DNA from: Cytobacillus sp. NCCP-133
GTDB taxonomy: Bacteria; Bacillota; Bacilli; Bacillales; Cytobacillaceae
DNA length: 64,000 bases
Direction: 5' to 3'
NCBI RefSeq assembly: GCF_026011715.1
Contig: NZ_BRVM01000001.1
Location: 196,689 to 260,688 of the forward strand
Below are positions 27,166 to 36,128 of the stretch, piece by piece (positions within the stretch are counted from its first letter, which is position 1; each line of letters starts with the position of its first letter). The notes below the pieces were generated by a model, which was given only the letters and a program-made list of their open reading frames with translations, searched no databases and was not told where the DNA came from. The translations under genes and the position numbers were made by a program.

Positions 27166-28464
27166 TCATGAATTATCATCTTTTTCTTCGATTTTCTTCT
27201 TTGCGCGACTGTTTTGCAAAAAGTCTTTATTAAAACTGGTATCTGTACCGATCCTCGGACCGGCCATTTTCGCTTCCGATAGAGACCCTGCGTGGTCGAT
27301 TATTTTGCTTCCATATTTTTTTCGCAAAAGGTCCATCGTTTGAAAAAGAGGCTCTTTTTTGGCATCTTTTTCGTAACTGAACAGATCCAGCTGTTTGACA
27401 GCCTGCTGCGGTTGGACCAAATTTGTCCCTGCGATTCCGATGAGACGTACTGCATTTCCGTTCCAATGCTTGATAAAAAGCTCCTTTGCCATTGTAAAGA
27501 TTTCATCTTCCTGCTGAATGGGATTTTTCAGCTTTCGGCTTCTTGTAATGGTTTTTCGATCCTTATACCTGATCGTAATGCCCAATGAAGCAGCCAGCAC
27601 CTTTTTCCTCTTCAGCCTGGAAGAAACTTGTCCTGCCAATTTTTCAAAAACATTCAGGAGCTCTCTTTGATTGGATACATCTCTTGGCAATGTTGTCGAA
27701 TTGCCCACGCTTTTAAATTCTGCTGCTGAATCCGGATCAACTTTTCTGTTATCAGTTCCGTTTGCTTTTTGCTTTAATCGAAGCCCATTGATGCCTAAAG
27801 ATGCTTTTAACTGCAATTCATTTGCTCGCGCTAACTCGCCAATAGTAGTAATTTTAAGATTACGGAGTTTTTCTCCGGTTTTCGTGCCGACACCGTGCAT
27901 TTCTTCCACTTCCTTCGGCCAAAGAATACGAGGGACATCTCTTTTACGAAGAACCGTAATTCCCATCGGCTTTTTCATATCTGATGCCATTTTGGCTAAA
28001 AACTTATTGGGTGCAATCCCAATGCTGCAGGGCAGATCCATTTGCTGAAAAATCTGCTTTTGAATAGTTTCGGCAATTTTCAAAGGACTTCCGTACTCAT
28101 AGCTGTCGGTAATATCCAAATAGCCTTCATCAATCGATACCGGCTCAACAAGCGTTGTATATTCCCGCAAAATATCAAACATCCCTATAGAAGCTTCACG
28201 ATATCTATCAAAATTAGGTTTCATAATAATCAGCTGCGGGCAGAGCTTTTTAGCTTCCCAAAGAGGCATGGTAGTTTTAACGCCATAGCGTCTTGCCTCG
28301 TAGCTGCATGTGACAATAATTCCCCTGCGCTCCTCCGGATTGCCCGCAATAGCGAGCGGCTTCCCCTTTAATGATGAGTCATATGCCATCTCAACCGAAG
28401 CATAAAAACTATTCATATCAACATGGAGAATAACTCTCCCATTTTTCGGATACATTTGTTTCAT
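27166..28464 (-). CDS. dinB: DNA polymerase IV (Y family, YqjH/PolYA)
   Basis: 432-aa translesion polymerase. HVDMNSFYASVEMAYD and VSIDEGYLDIT carry the catalytic acids; GIIVTCSYEARRYGVKTTMPLWEAKKLCP and CSIGIAPNKFLAKMASDMKKP are typical DinB. The helix-hairpin-helix segment MHGVGTKTGEKLRNLKITTIGELA follows. KQLDLFSYE is a good beta-clamp peptide, and the tail after it is basic. ATG 28464 with an upstream GGGAAG. Unlike polYB, no LexA box is seen upstream, so expression is probably not SOS-controlled. Confidence 0.94.
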   Translation of the reverse strand: MKQMYPKNGRVILHVDMNSFYASVEMAYDSSLKGKPLAIAGNPEERRGIIVTCSYEARRYGVKTTMPLWEAKKLCPQLIIMKPNFDRYREASIGMFDILREYTTLVEPVSIDEGYLDITDSYEYGSPLKIAETIQKQIFQQMDLPCSIGIAPNKFLAKMASDMKKPMGITVLRKRDVPRILWPKEVEEMHGVGTKTGEKLRNLKITTIGELARANELQLKASLGINGLRLKQKANGTDNRKVDPDSAAEFKSVGNSTTLPRDVSNQRELLNVFEKLAGQVSSRLKRKKVLAASLGITIRYKDRKTITRSRKLKNPIQQEDEIFTMAKELFIKHWNGNAVRLIGIAGTNLVQPQQAVKQLDLFSYEKDAKKEPLFQTMDLLRKKYGSKIIDHAGSLSEAKMAGPRIGTDTSFNKDFLQNSRAKKKIEEKDDNS

Positions 28465-28554
28465 GCCGGCACTTCCCTGTCAAAAATGATCTTGTTCTAT
28501 TTTAACAGAATCGCTCTGTTTTCATCACGTGATGGCTATTCTAAGATATGGAAA

Positions 28555-28582
28555 AGCAGAGAATATTAATTTCTCTGCTTTC
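28555..28582 (-). terminator. Terminator of the cheW-like gene
   Basis: AAGCAGAGAA / TTCTCTGCTTT stem around an AT loop, with T on the minus-strand side; it lies 9 bases past the stop. Confidence 0.75.
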
Positions 28583-28590
28583 GTTCTTTC

Positions 28591-29067
28591 CTATACGGTT
28601 GTTTGCTGCGTTTTCATATATTCTTTTATTTCCCGGATGCCTTCAAGAGATTCTACTAGCCTGGATGGGTCAATTAATGTAATTAGCCTCTCATCCATAT
28701 TGGCTACACCGGTGAAATAGTTTGTCTTCTGATAAGCAATTAAGCCGGGCTGTTTCAGGTTTTCTGAGGAAATATCCAGAATCTCTCTAGCTTCATTCAC
28801 AAGAATTGCAAATGAAAGCTCTTCAGTTTGCAGCACTATCATTCTTGATGTTTCATCTGCCTGAAGTGGTCGGCTGTATAAAATGTTTTCAAAATCTGCA
28901 GCTGGAATTAGCTCACCTCTTACTTTGGCAATTCCTTTTACATAAATCGGCAAATTCGGTATCGGTGTGATGCCTTCCATTTTTTCAATTGATATGACAA
29001 AAGGAATCGGAACCGCATATTCCTCATTCCCAACCCTGAAAACAACCACTTTATTAATAGCAGTCAT
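28591..29067 (-). CDS. CheW-like chemotaxis coupling protein
   Basis: 158-aa single CheW domain: VVVFRVGNEEYAVPIPFVISIEKMEGITPIPNLPIYVKGIAKVRGELIPAADF, then the regulatory beta strands and a C-terminal helix. CheW proteins join receptors to the CheA kinase. Start is ATG 29067, with AAGGAGG upstream; the longer frame from 29091 includes the SD. It forms a single-gene unit with no chemotaxis neighbours, so its receptor or kinase partner cannot be told. No receiver domain follows, so it is not CheV. Confidence 0.85.
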   Translation of the reverse strand: MTAINKVVVFRVGNEEYAVPIPFVISIEKMEGITPIPNLPIYVKGIAKVRGELIPAADFENILYSRPLQADETSRMIVLQTEELSFAILVNEAREILDISSENLKQPGLIAYQKTNYFTGVANMDERLITLIDPSRLVESLEGIREIKEYMKTQQTTV

Positions 29068-29165
29068 TCCATCCCCCTCCTTGGGTGACACTTGTATAAA
29101 ATTAATATATCATAGCCATAATTTTCTAACTAGTCCAGATGTACTATACCTGCAAATAATAAACC

Positions 29166-29193
29166 AAAAAAAGAACCCCTAAAGGGTCCCTTT
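29166..29193 (-). terminator. Terminator of the tripeptidase gene
   Basis: Imperfect stem AAGGGACCC / GGGGTTCTT with G-U pairs, then seven T on the minus strand, five bases past the stop. Confidence 0.6.
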
Positions 29194-29197
29194 CAAA

Positions 29198-30319
29198 TCA
29201 TTGTGCTGACACTTCTTCAATTATAGCAATGACCATCTCAGCCAGTTTATTTAATTCTTCAATTGGCATGCGCTCATTTGTTGTATGGATTTCTTCATAC
29301 CCTACTGCAAGGTTGACTGTCGGGATGCCAAAGCCGGCAATCACGTTGGCATCACTGCCGCCGCCGCTATGAAGCAGTTCAGAACTTCGGCCTATTTTTG
29401 CAGCCGCTTTGCGTGCTACTTCAACGACATGGTCGCCTTCGCCAAATTTAAAGCCAGGGTACATAACCTGCACATCCACTTCAGCTTTGCCGCCCATTTC
29501 TTCAGCAGCACTTTCAAAAGCTTCTTTCATTTTCGCTACTTGCTGTTCCATTTTTTCAGGAATTAATGAACGTGCTTCTGCTAAAATAGCAACGTGGTCA
29601 CACACGATATTCGTCTGCTGTCCGCCTTCAAAACGCCCAATATTAGCCGTAGTTTCTTCATCAATGCGGCCTAACGGCATTCTCGAGACCGCTTTCGCTG
29701 CCATTGTAATAGCAGAAATACCCTTCTCAGGTGCTACACCAGCATGTGCCGTTTTCCCAAGAATAGCTGCTTTTACTTTCGCTTGTGTTGGAGCGGCAAC
29801 AATTATATTTCCGACTTTACCGTCACTGTCCAGTGCATAGCCAAACTTTGCTTTAACGAGTGAAGGATCAAGCACCTTTGCTCCAACCAAACCGGATTCT
29901 TCACCAACAGTAATAATGAACTGGATCGTTCCATGGGCGATATTCTGCTCTTTCAGGACCTTAACAATTTCAAGCATAACCGCAAGGCCAGCCTTGTCGT
30001 CAGCACCTAGAATCGTTGTTCCGTCTGTCACAACATAGCCGTCCTTAATAGATGGCTTAATTCCTTTTCCAGGGACGACCGTATCCATATGGGAAGTGAA
30101 ATAAATTGTTTCTGCTCCCTCTTTTGTTCCCTGAAGAGTACAAATCAGGTTGCCTGCGCCATGGCCTGTTTGGTCAGTTGTATCATCTTCGTAAACCTCA
30201 ATCCCGAGATCTCTGAATTTTTTCTTTAAAACTTTCGCAATTTGAGCTTCATGTTTGGTTTCAGAGTCAATCTGCACGAGTTCCAAAAATTCATTCAACA
30301 AACGTTCTTCATTAATCAT
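29198..30319 (-). CDS. yqjE: Peptidase T-like M20 metallopeptidase YqjE
   Basis: 373-aa M20/M28 family aminopeptidase. Metal ligands are visible in FTSHMDTVVPG (first His, Asp), TTILGADDKAG (bridging Asp), FIITVGEESGLVGAK (catalytic Glu pair) and near the end LHSGGGSDANV. An AHAGVAPEKG dimerisation region lies between. It probably releases N-terminal residues from tripeptides in the cytoplasm. SD GGAGG before ATG 30319. Place and size match B. subtilis YqjE. It is preceded on the same strand by the carboxylase pair with a 77-base gap. Confidence 0.9.
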   Translation of the reverse strand: MINEERLLNEFLELVQIDSETKHEAQIAKVLKKKFRDLGIEVYEDDTTDQTGHGAGNLICTLQGTKEGAETIYFTSHMDTVVPGKGIKPSIKDGYVVTDGTTILGADDKAGLAVMLEIVKVLKEQNIAHGTIQFIITVGEESGLVGAKVLDPSLVKAKFGYALDSDGKVGNIIVAAPTQAKVKAAILGKTAHAGVAPEKGISAITMAAKAVSRMPLGRIDEETTANIGRFEGGQQTNIVCDHVAILAEARSLIPEKMEQQVAKMKEAFESAAEEMGGKAEVDVQVMYPGFKFGEGDHVVEVARKAAAKIGRSSELLHSGGGSDANVIAGFGIPTVNLAVGYEEIHTTNERMPIEELNKLAEMVIAIIEEVSAQ

Positions 30320-30396
30320 TTATGTATAAACCTCCAAATTTAAGCTTACTTAGCAAGTATAACTCCAAAATATTAGCACAGCAAATCAGGAATCTA

Positions 30397-31947
30397 TTAA
30401 AGCGGGATATTTCCATGCTTTTTATGAGGCCTGTTTTCTCTTTTATTGCGCAGCATTTCAAGTGCCTGAATGATCTTAATTCTTGTTTCGCGGGGATCTA
30501 TGACATCATCCACCATGCCCCTGCTTGCTGCCACATACGGATTGGCAAACTTTTCTCTGTACTCCTCAATTTTTTGCGCTCTGGTAGCCTCAGGATTTTC
30601 ACTGTTTTCGATTTCACGTGCAAAAATAATATTTGCGGCACCTTGAGGACCCATTACAGCTACTTCGGCATTGGGCCATGCAAATACGAGATCTGCGCCA
30701 ATGGATTTACTGTTCAAGGCAACATAAGCTCCCCCGAATGCTTTTCTTAAAATAACAGTAAGCTTTGGTACCGTCGCTTCCGAGTATGCATATAGAATTT
30801 TTGCCCCGTGTCGGATTATGCCGCCATGCTCCTGCTTAACTCCCGGGAAAAAGCCTGTAACATCCTCAAAAGTAATAAGAGGGATATTAAAGGAATCACA
30901 GAACCGAATAAATCTTGATGCCTTATCTGAAGAATCAATATCAAGGCCCCCTGCCATTACCTTCGGCTGATTGCAGACAAGTCCTACCGTCTCACCCTTT
31001 ATTCTGGCTAGTCCGACTACAATATTTTTAGCAAAGTCACGCTGCACTTCCATGAAAGTATCCGCATCAACCACCTGCTCAATGACTTTCCTGACATCGT
31101 ATGGACGAAGGGCATCAAAAGGGATGGCATCTGTTAAATCAGGACGGTAATCATCCTCTTCATTTCTTTTATCCCTTGGCGGTTTTTCCTCATTGTTTTG
31201 CGGCAGGTAGCTCAATAGCCTGCGCACTTGCTCAATAACTTCCTCTTCTGACTCCCCTCTAAAGTGTGCGTTGCCGCTGATGGTATTATGCACCTTGGCG
31301 CCGCCGAGGTCTTCAGGCGAAATTTTTTCACCGGTGACGGTTTCAATTACCTTGGGGCCAGTGATGAACATCTGGCTTGTCTTTTCAACCATGAATACAA
31401 AATCGGTAATCGCAGGAGAATATACCGCACCCCCTGCACAAGGACCCATGATAACAGAGATCTGCGGAATCACTCCAGAGTATATCGAATTCCGGTAGAA
31501 GATATGACCGTATCCATCCAATGAAACAACGCCTTCCTGGATTCTTGCACCGCCGGAATCATTCAAGCCTACAAATGGAGCTCCATTTTCAGCTGCCAAA
31601 TCCATGACATTCGCAATCTTCTTCGCATGCATCTCCCCAAGCGCCCCTCCAAATACGGTAAAGTCCTGAGAGAATAAGAAGATTGGCCTTCCGCTGATTT
31701 TTCCATAGCCAGTCACAACACCGTCACCCGGACCTTTTTGGTTTTCCAATCCAAAATCGGTGCTGCGATGTTCAATAAATGGATTCAGCTCCACAAAGGT
31801 TCCGGGATCTACTAATAAATCAATCCTTTCACGGGCAGTTAGCTTCCCTTTTTCATGCTGTTTCTGAATGCGCTCATCTCCGCCGCCAAGTTCAACTTCC
31901 CTGCGGCGGTCGTATAGTTCATTAATTTTTTCATAGATGTCTGCCAT
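30397..31947 (-). CDS. mmdA: Propionyl/methylmalonyl-CoA carboxyltransferase subunit (YqjD)
   Basis: 516-aa carboxyltransferase beta subunit with two crotonase-like halves: LNDSGGARIQEGV, GPCAGGAVYSPAITDF, later VTGFFPGVKQEHGGIIRHGAKILYAYSEATVPK and AFGGAYVALNSKSIGADLVFAWPNAEVAVMGPQGA. It transfers carboxyl groups between carboxybiotin and propionyl-CoA, or decarboxylates methylmalonyl-CoA. No biotin carboxylase or carrier gene is near, so the complex must draw partners from elsewhere. SD AAAGGA before ATG 31947. Only three bases separate it from the epimerase, so they form an operon and link to mutAB. Confidence 0.9.
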   Translation of the reverse strand: MADIYEKINELYDRRREVELGGGDERIQKQHEKGKLTARERIDLLVDPGTFVELNPFIEHRSTDFGLENQKGPGDGVVTGYGKISGRPIFLFSQDFTVFGGALGEMHAKKIANVMDLAAENGAPFVGLNDSGGARIQEGVVSLDGYGHIFYRNSIYSGVIPQISVIMGPCAGGAVYSPAITDFVFMVEKTSQMFITGPKVIETVTGEKISPEDLGGAKVHNTISGNAHFRGESEEEVIEQVRRLLSYLPQNNEEKPPRDKRNEEDDYRPDLTDAIPFDALRPYDVRKVIEQVVDADTFMEVQRDFAKNIVVGLARIKGETVGLVCNQPKVMAGGLDIDSSDKASRFIRFCDSFNIPLITFEDVTGFFPGVKQEHGGIIRHGAKILYAYSEATVPKLTVILRKAFGGAYVALNSKSIGADLVFAWPNAEVAVMGPQGAANIIFAREIENSENPEATRAQKIEEYREKFANPYVAASRGMVDDVIDPRETRIKIIQALEMLRNKRENRPHKKHGNIPL

Positions 31948-31950
31948 ACT

Positions 31951-32361
31951 TTATTTCAATCCTTTCTTTTCGCAAAATTCATATAGAATGCCGCCAGTTG
32001 ACTTTGGATGCATAAAAGCTACCTGTGCACCGCCTGCTCCAGGCTTTGGTTCATCCCCCAGCATTTTGATTCCTTTCTCTTTCATTACTTTAATTCGATC
32101 CTGAATGCTATCAACACCCAAGGCCACATGGTGGAGGCCTTCTCCACGCCTTTCAATAAATTTGGCGATCGGGCTTTCCTGGCTGGTCGGCTCCAATAAC
32201 TCCAGCTTCGTTTCACCCGCTTTTATAAAAGCAACCTTTACTCCCTGGCTCTTTACTTCCTCAATGCCAAGGAATTCGAGCTGCAGAGTTTCTGTATAAA
32301 ATGGAAGCGCTTCATCTAAAGACCTGACAGCAATTCCGATATGATCTACCTTCTTAATCAC
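31951..32361 (-). CDS. mce: Methylmalonyl-CoA epimerase
   Basis: 136-aa VOC-fold enzyme interconverting (S)- and (R)-methylmalonyl-CoA. IKKVDHIGIAVRSLDEALPFY opens it; metal ligands are the His in VDHIGIAV, a Gln/Glu region near LELLEP, the His in GLHHVALGVDSI and the Glu in GGILYEFCEK. Start is GTG 32361 with AAAGGAGG upstream. It supplies the (R) isomer for MutAB encoded about 5.5 kb away and is cotranscribed with mmdA. Equivalent to B. subtilis YqjC. Confidence 0.92.
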   Translation of the reverse strand: MIKKVDHIGIAVRSLDEALPFYTETLQLEFLGIEEVKSQGVKVAFIKAGETKLELLEPTSQESPIAKFIERRGEGLHHVALGVDSIQDRIKVMKEKGIKMLGDEPKPGAGGAQVAFMHPKSTGGILYEFCEKKGLK

Positions 32362-32477
32362 TTCTTTCCCTCCTTTAAATGTCGAATGCCTGTTTTTTTC
32401 CCTAAAAAGGGCAATCTTAAGGTCTATTCATTAACTATTCGTTAAAAATGTCGAAATTCCTTTTAAAAATTGAGCGG

Positions 32478-32506
32478 TTGTTCAATTTGATTATTCTTAG
32501 TAAAAT
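32478..32506 (+). promoter_or_regulatory. SigA-like promoter of prli42
   Basis: TTGTTC (32478-32483), 17 bases, TAAAAT (32501-32506), 31 bases before the start codon. Confidence 0.6.
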
Positions 32507-32537
32507 AATATTAAGAATTTGGACGAGGAGGCATAGA

Positions 32538-32633
32538 ATGTCGAATAAAAAGCTGTTGAAAGTGGTTGTCTATTTAATGATATTTGCGATGCTTGCTTCT
32601 ACGCTCATTATGGGTATGGCGATGTTTTTTTAA
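32538..32633 (+). CDS. prli42: Stressosome-associated miniprotein Prli42
   Basis: 31-aa membrane miniprotein MSNKKLLKVVVYLMIFAMLA... ending GMAMFF. The pattern MSNKK-x-x-K-V-V-Y-L-M, a single transmembrane helix (about residues 8-29) with STLIMG in it, and the length agree with Prli42, described in Listeria as the membrane anchor that ties the stressosome (RsbR-RsbS-RsbT) to the membrane and passes oxidative stress signals to SigB. SD GAGGAGG (32525-32531) is excellent, and a promoter lies upstream. No rsb gene is in this window. Divergent from mce. Confidence 0.85.
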   Translation: MSNKKLLKVVVYLMIFAMLASTLIMGMAMFF

Positions 32634-32832
32634 TAAAAATAGGCGAGATACCAGCAAGAAGCGTTTTCTGGCATTATCTTTTGATCTGACAACTTTTAGA
32701 TTATATCTGGCACATTTTCTGTTTTATCAAGTATGTTTTGGGTTTTGTCTAACATGCTTACTTATTTATCTGGCACAAGTAAATTTCATTCAGCATTTGC
32801 AACAATCTGGCTTGCATTTATCCATAATACAA

Positions 32833-32862
32833 TAAAAGGCTGCAACTTTTAGATGCAGCTTT
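32833..32862 (-). terminator. Terminator of the L,D-transpeptidase gene
   Basis: AAAAAGCTGCA / TGCAGCCTTTT stem with a 7-base loop and a T tail on the minus strand. Bases 32634-32832 hold three copies of TCTGGCA but no gene. Confidence 0.7.
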
Positions 32863-33393
32863 TTATCGTTTTAGAATTCCTCTTTCTATTGCCCCGTACT
32901 TCATGCCAAGCTCTTCAAAGCTTTGAGAGGAAGTAACAACTAAGATCCTTGTCCCAATCGGCACAAAATCATAAAGAGATTCCACAGCCTCGTTCTGCAT
33001 CCTGATACACCCCTGGGAGACGTATTTGCCAATGGAAGAGGGATCATTCGTTCCATGAATACCGTAAATTCTCCCATCTGTATCAGCTGCATTAAAGCCG
33101 ATCCACCTTGTTCCCAGCGGATTTTTTGGATCTCCTCCCTTAATATCTTTTTTCCTGTAGTAGGGGTCAGCAGCCTTTACGGTTACTGTAAAAAGACCTT
33201 CAGGGGTAAGATCCTCCGTCTTTCCGGTTGTAGCTGCTGTAACGATCTGTATCTTATTATCCTGAATAAACGCTACTTCATTTATTTTTTTATTTACGAT
33301 TAGAAATGGATCCCCCGGCAGCGGATTGGGTCCCAGCGGCCAGATAGGGGAAAAAGCAAAAAGCATAATTGCTGCTGCAGCAAACTTAAGCAT
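32863..33393 (-). CDS. L,D-transpeptidase (YkuD domain)
   Basis: 176 aa. An N-terminal hydrophobic segment (about residues 2-20) acts as signal or anchor. The YkuD catalytic domain shows GIHGTNDPSSIGKYVSQGCIRM with the catalytic Cys in S-x-G-C-I-R, plus the upstream TPEGLFTV and GTRWIGF. Such enzymes make 3-3 cross-links in peptidoglycan or attach proteins to it, outside the membrane. No LysM domain is present, unlike B. subtilis YkuD. The SD is GGGAG, rather far from ATG 33393. Confidence 0.87.
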   Translation of the reverse strand: MLKFAAAAIMLFAFSPIWPLGPNPLPGDPFLIVNKKINEVAFIQDNKIQIVTAATTGKTEDLTPEGLFTVTVKAADPYYRKKDIKGGDPKNPLGTRWIGFNAADTDGRIYGIHGTNDPSSIGKYVSQGCIRMQNEAVESLYDFVPIGTRILVVTSSQSFEELGMKYGAIERGILKR

Positions 33394-33449
33394 GCAAAAT
33401 CACGCTCCCGTTCATTTCCGTTAGTTTGCTTCAGTATGCTTGCTTTGAT

Positions 33450-34412
33450 TCATCTTGCGATCCTAAGTCCTTTGAATGAACTTTTAATAATCAGGTATCG
33501 TTCCATTTCTTTAACAAAATGAAGGAGCGCAGCCCGTGCTTCAAATTCCTCCCTTGTCTTCGGCAGCTCCATATCTTCAAAACAAATCTTCATCCGATAG
33601 AGCTTTTCAAGGAATTGTATGGCCGTATTTCCTGGATGGATATGTTCAGACAGTTCTTCTATAAAATCAGCGATCATTTCTCCCTGCTCCACAGTAAGTG
33701 AAATGGACGTTACACTTGGAAGGACGCGCTCGATTATTTCGAATTGCTTTTCCCGCATCTTAAAATAGTTATAGTAAAGATCATCATTTCTTAGAAAGTG
33801 ATTTTCCACCTCCCTAAAAGCAAGTGTCTTTGCTTCATTAATAAGTTCTATTGTTTCAGTAATTTCTTTGCCATCCCAAGTGCTTTCATTCGTGCGCAAA
33901 TAAAGGACAATTTCATCAAAAATGATTTTAAAGTTTTCTTCGATTTGAAGACGGTACTCCCTTAACTTCGTTTCAAGGCTGGGCATGTAGAGATTGGCCA
34001 CAAGTGCCACTCCGATGCCAACAGTAATGATCCCCAATTCGTTCACCAGAAGTTCCTTTGTTACATCTCCAGCAGAATAAATATGTAAAATAATAACAGA
34101 GCTTGTAACAATTCCATCACTAACCTTCAGCATAACCGCTGCAGGAATAAAAAATAGAAGCAGCAGGCCGATTACAAGCGGATGGTAGGCAAGACCCTCA
34201 AAGAAAAGAGAAGAGAAAACCATTGCCATTAAACAGGCAAAAAAACGTTCCCAGGAAGCATGAAGTGATTTTTTTTTCGTTACTTTTATGCAAAGAATGG
34301 TCAAAATGCCTGCTGAAACGAAATTGTCAAGCTGCAGCATCTGTGCAATCATGATGCTTATGGAAGTACCCAATGCAGTTTTAATTGTTCTGTAGCCGAT
34401 TTTATACTTCAT
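33450..34412 (-). CDS. yqjA: Aromatic acid exporter family membrane protein YqjA
   Basis: 320 aa. About five membrane segments in the first 145 residues (IGYRTIKTALGTSISIMIAQML onward), then a soluble helical domain of roughly 170 residues with charged heptads. This is the YqjA/FusC-like layout of the aromatic acid exporter family; transport has not been shown for YqjA. SD AGGAG lies before ATG 34412. It sits downstream of artR after a terminator-like hairpin, so probably has its own promoter. Confidence 0.83.
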   Translation of the reverse strand: MKYKIGYRTIKTALGTSISIMIAQMLQLDNFVSAGILTILCIKVTKKKSLHASWERFFACLMAMVFSSLFFEGLAYHPLVIGLLLLFFIPAAVMLKVSDGIVTSSVIILHIYSAGDVTKELLVNELGIITVGIGVALVANLYMPSLETKLREYRLQIEENFKIIFDEIVLYLRTNESTWDGKEITETIELINEAKTLAFREVENHFLRNDDLYYNYFKMREKQFEIIERVLPSVTSISLTVEQGEMIADFIEELSEHIHPGNTAIQFLEKLYRMKICFEDMELPKTREEFEARAALLHFVKEMERYLIIKSSFKGLRIAR

Positions 34413-34469
34413 ATATGTCTAGCTCCTATGTCATTCGCCAATTTTAATTCCTTTCCATATTATAACAGC

Positions 34470-34494
34470 AAAGAAGATGATCACTTTGATCATC
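34470..34494 (-). terminator. Terminator of artPQR
   Basis: GATGATCA / TGATCATC, 8-bp stem with a 3-base loop, followed by TTCTTT on the minus strand. Confidence 0.65.
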
Positions 34495-34515
34495 TCCTCC
34501 ATAAGCATATATCGG

Positions 34516-35238
34516 TTACAGCATCTTTTGCAAGAAATCCCTTGCGCGCTCACTGGCAGGATTTGAAAAGAACTCTTTAGGTCCAGCATCCTCAACAAGC
34601 ACACCACCATCAAGAAAGAGAACACGGTCTGCTACTTCACGCGCAAATCCCATTTCATGGGTTACAATTGCCATCGTCATCCCGGTGTGGGCGAGGGCCT
34701 TCATGACCTCTAGTACCTCCTTTACCATTTCTGGATCGAGCGCAGATGTTGGCTCGTCAAAAAGCATGACATCAGGCTGCATGGAAAGGGCTCTCGCAAT
34801 CGCAACCCTTTGTTTCTGTCCTCCGGATAATCGATTGGGATATTCATGAGCTTTAGCGGATAATCCAACTTTCCCCAGTAACTCAAGACCGTTTTTTTCA
34901 GCTTCCTGCTTTGAAATCCCCTTCACCTTTACTGGTGCATACGTAAGGTTTTGCAGCACCGTTTTATGAGGAAATAAGTGAAAGTGCTGAAAAACCATCC
35001 CCACATTCTGGCGAACCTTCATGATGTTGGTGCTTTTATCTGTAATATCCTGCCCATTAATGAGAATCCGTCCATTTGTTGGTGTTTCCAGCAGATTGAT
35101 GCAGCGAAGGAATGTTGACTTCCCTGAACCAGATGGACCAATAATCGCAACCACCTCTCCATCCTTAATGGTGGTTGTTATTCCTTGAAGTACTTCCAGT
35201 CTTCCAAAACTTTTATGCAAATTTTCGACTTTAATCAC
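34516..35238 (-). CDS. artR: Amino acid ABC transporter ATP-binding protein
   Basis: 240-aa polar amino acid ATPase: Walker [21 protein letters not shown]-loop [17 protein letters not shown], signature [15 protein letters not shown], Walker [15 protein letters not shown], switch His in [11 protein letters not shown] start at 35238 overlaps the end of artQ by 8 bases, so the two are coupled. It powers uptake with ArtQ and ArtP. Position and sequence style match B. subtilis YqiZ (ArtR), a probable arginine importer. Confidence 0.93.
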   Translation of the reverse strand: MIKVENLHKSFGRLEVLQGITTTIKDGEVVAIIGPSGSGKSTFLRCINLLETPTNGRILINGQDITDKSTNIMKVRQNVGMVFQHFHLFPHKTVLQNLTYAPVKVKGISKQEAEKNGLELLGKVGLSAKAHEYPNRLSGGQKQRVAIARALSMQPDVMLFDEPTSALDPEMVKEVLEVMKALAHTGMTMAIVTHEMGFAREVADRVLFLDGGVLVEDAGPKEFFSNPASERARDFLQKML

Positions 35239-35890
35239 TGCGTCTCATTCTCCTTTCAATCCCTTTGCCGAGTAAAGTCAGGATCATGACCATAATATAA
35301 TAGATTAAACCTGCAATCAGAATCGGTTCAAAATAAGAAAACTTCTCGCCGCCGACAATATAAGCCCGGCGCATGACATCTGTAACACCGATAACCGTCA
35401 CGATTGCTGATTCCTTAGTAAGGGTAATAAACTCGTTCATTAAAGCTGGCAAAATATTTTTCATCGCTTGCGGAAGAATGATATCCATCATTGCCGGCCT
35501 GTATGGAACACCTAATGCCATTGCTGCTTCACTTTGCCCTTTATCGACTGCTAAGATGCCTGCCCGGATAATTTCAGAAATATAGGCAGCGGAGTTAAGC
35601 CCAAAAGAAAGAATGGCAGCTGTTGATGGATCAATTTTATAGCCAATCAGCTGAGGAGATCCATAATAGATCAGCATCAGCTGAAGGACAAGCGGTGTCC
35701 CTCTGAAAACAGAAGTATATGCATCCGCAATCCATCCGAGAAATTTAAATCTGCTGATTTTAAAGAACGATAGTATGATGCCTAATGCAAATCCCAATAT
35801 GCCAGCAAGGGAAACGATTTGGAGGGTAACCCCAATCCCCTTAAGTATATAAGGAAGGGAGGGAATGAATTGCTGAAAATCCAGATTCAC
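35231..35890 (-). CDS. artQ: Amino acid ABC transporter permease
   Basis: 219-aa permease with about five membrane helices. It has the HisM/GlnP-type N-terminal segment [23 protein letters not shown] and the coupling motif [33 protein letters not shown], the EAA loop. GTG 35890 is chosen: AAAGGATGG lies 7-12 bases upstream; the longer frame from 35980 has no SD and would run through the artP-artQ RNA element. It is coupled to artR. Confidence 0.9.
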   Translation of the reverse strand: MNLDFQQFIPSLPYILKGIGVTLQIVSLAGILGFALGIILSFFKISRFKFLGWIADAYTSVFRGTPLVLQLMLIYYGSPQLIGYKIDPSTAAILSFGLNSAAYISEIIRAGILAVDKGQSEAAMALGVPYRPAMMDIILPQAMKNILPALMNEFITLTKESAIVTVIGVTDVMRRAYIVGGEKFSYFEPILIAGLIYYIMVMILTLLGKGIERRMRRSD

Positions 35891-35997
35891 TTTCTTTCCA
35901 TCCTTTCTTAGTAAGTAATTTTTTTGTTTCCTGTAATTATAAAGCGCCCAAAGGAGAATGCCCTGGACGCCAATTCCCAATAAAATTAAACTTCCGT

Positions 35998-36112
35998 CAG
36001 CGGAGGACTTTCCCCCACTGATCGTTATTAAACCAAGCGGTTTTTACGGGCAGTCCCCCCGCCGGGAACCTGCTTTTGACTCGCAAACATTTGAAATGGG
36101 GATCCTGCCCGT
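35998..36112 (-). other. Structured intercistronic element between artP and artQ
   Basis: Two nested features. A long-range stem ACGGGCAG...CTGCCCGT (36046-36058 with 36098-36112, extended by C/G runs) encloses about 40 bases. Next comes a hairpin CAGTGGGGG / CCTCCGCTG (35998-36020) preceded by GGTTTAATAACGAT. The GC-rich look contrasts with the AT-rich flanks. It could be a processing site, a partial terminator or a dispersed repeat; see findings. Confidence 0.55.
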
Positions 36113-36128
36113 TAATTGTGGAATAAAA

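Noticed and set aside
32660..32815. Three copies of TCTGGCA behind prli42
   Set aside because: Irregular spacing and AT-rich background; no evidence for a repeat array or operator.
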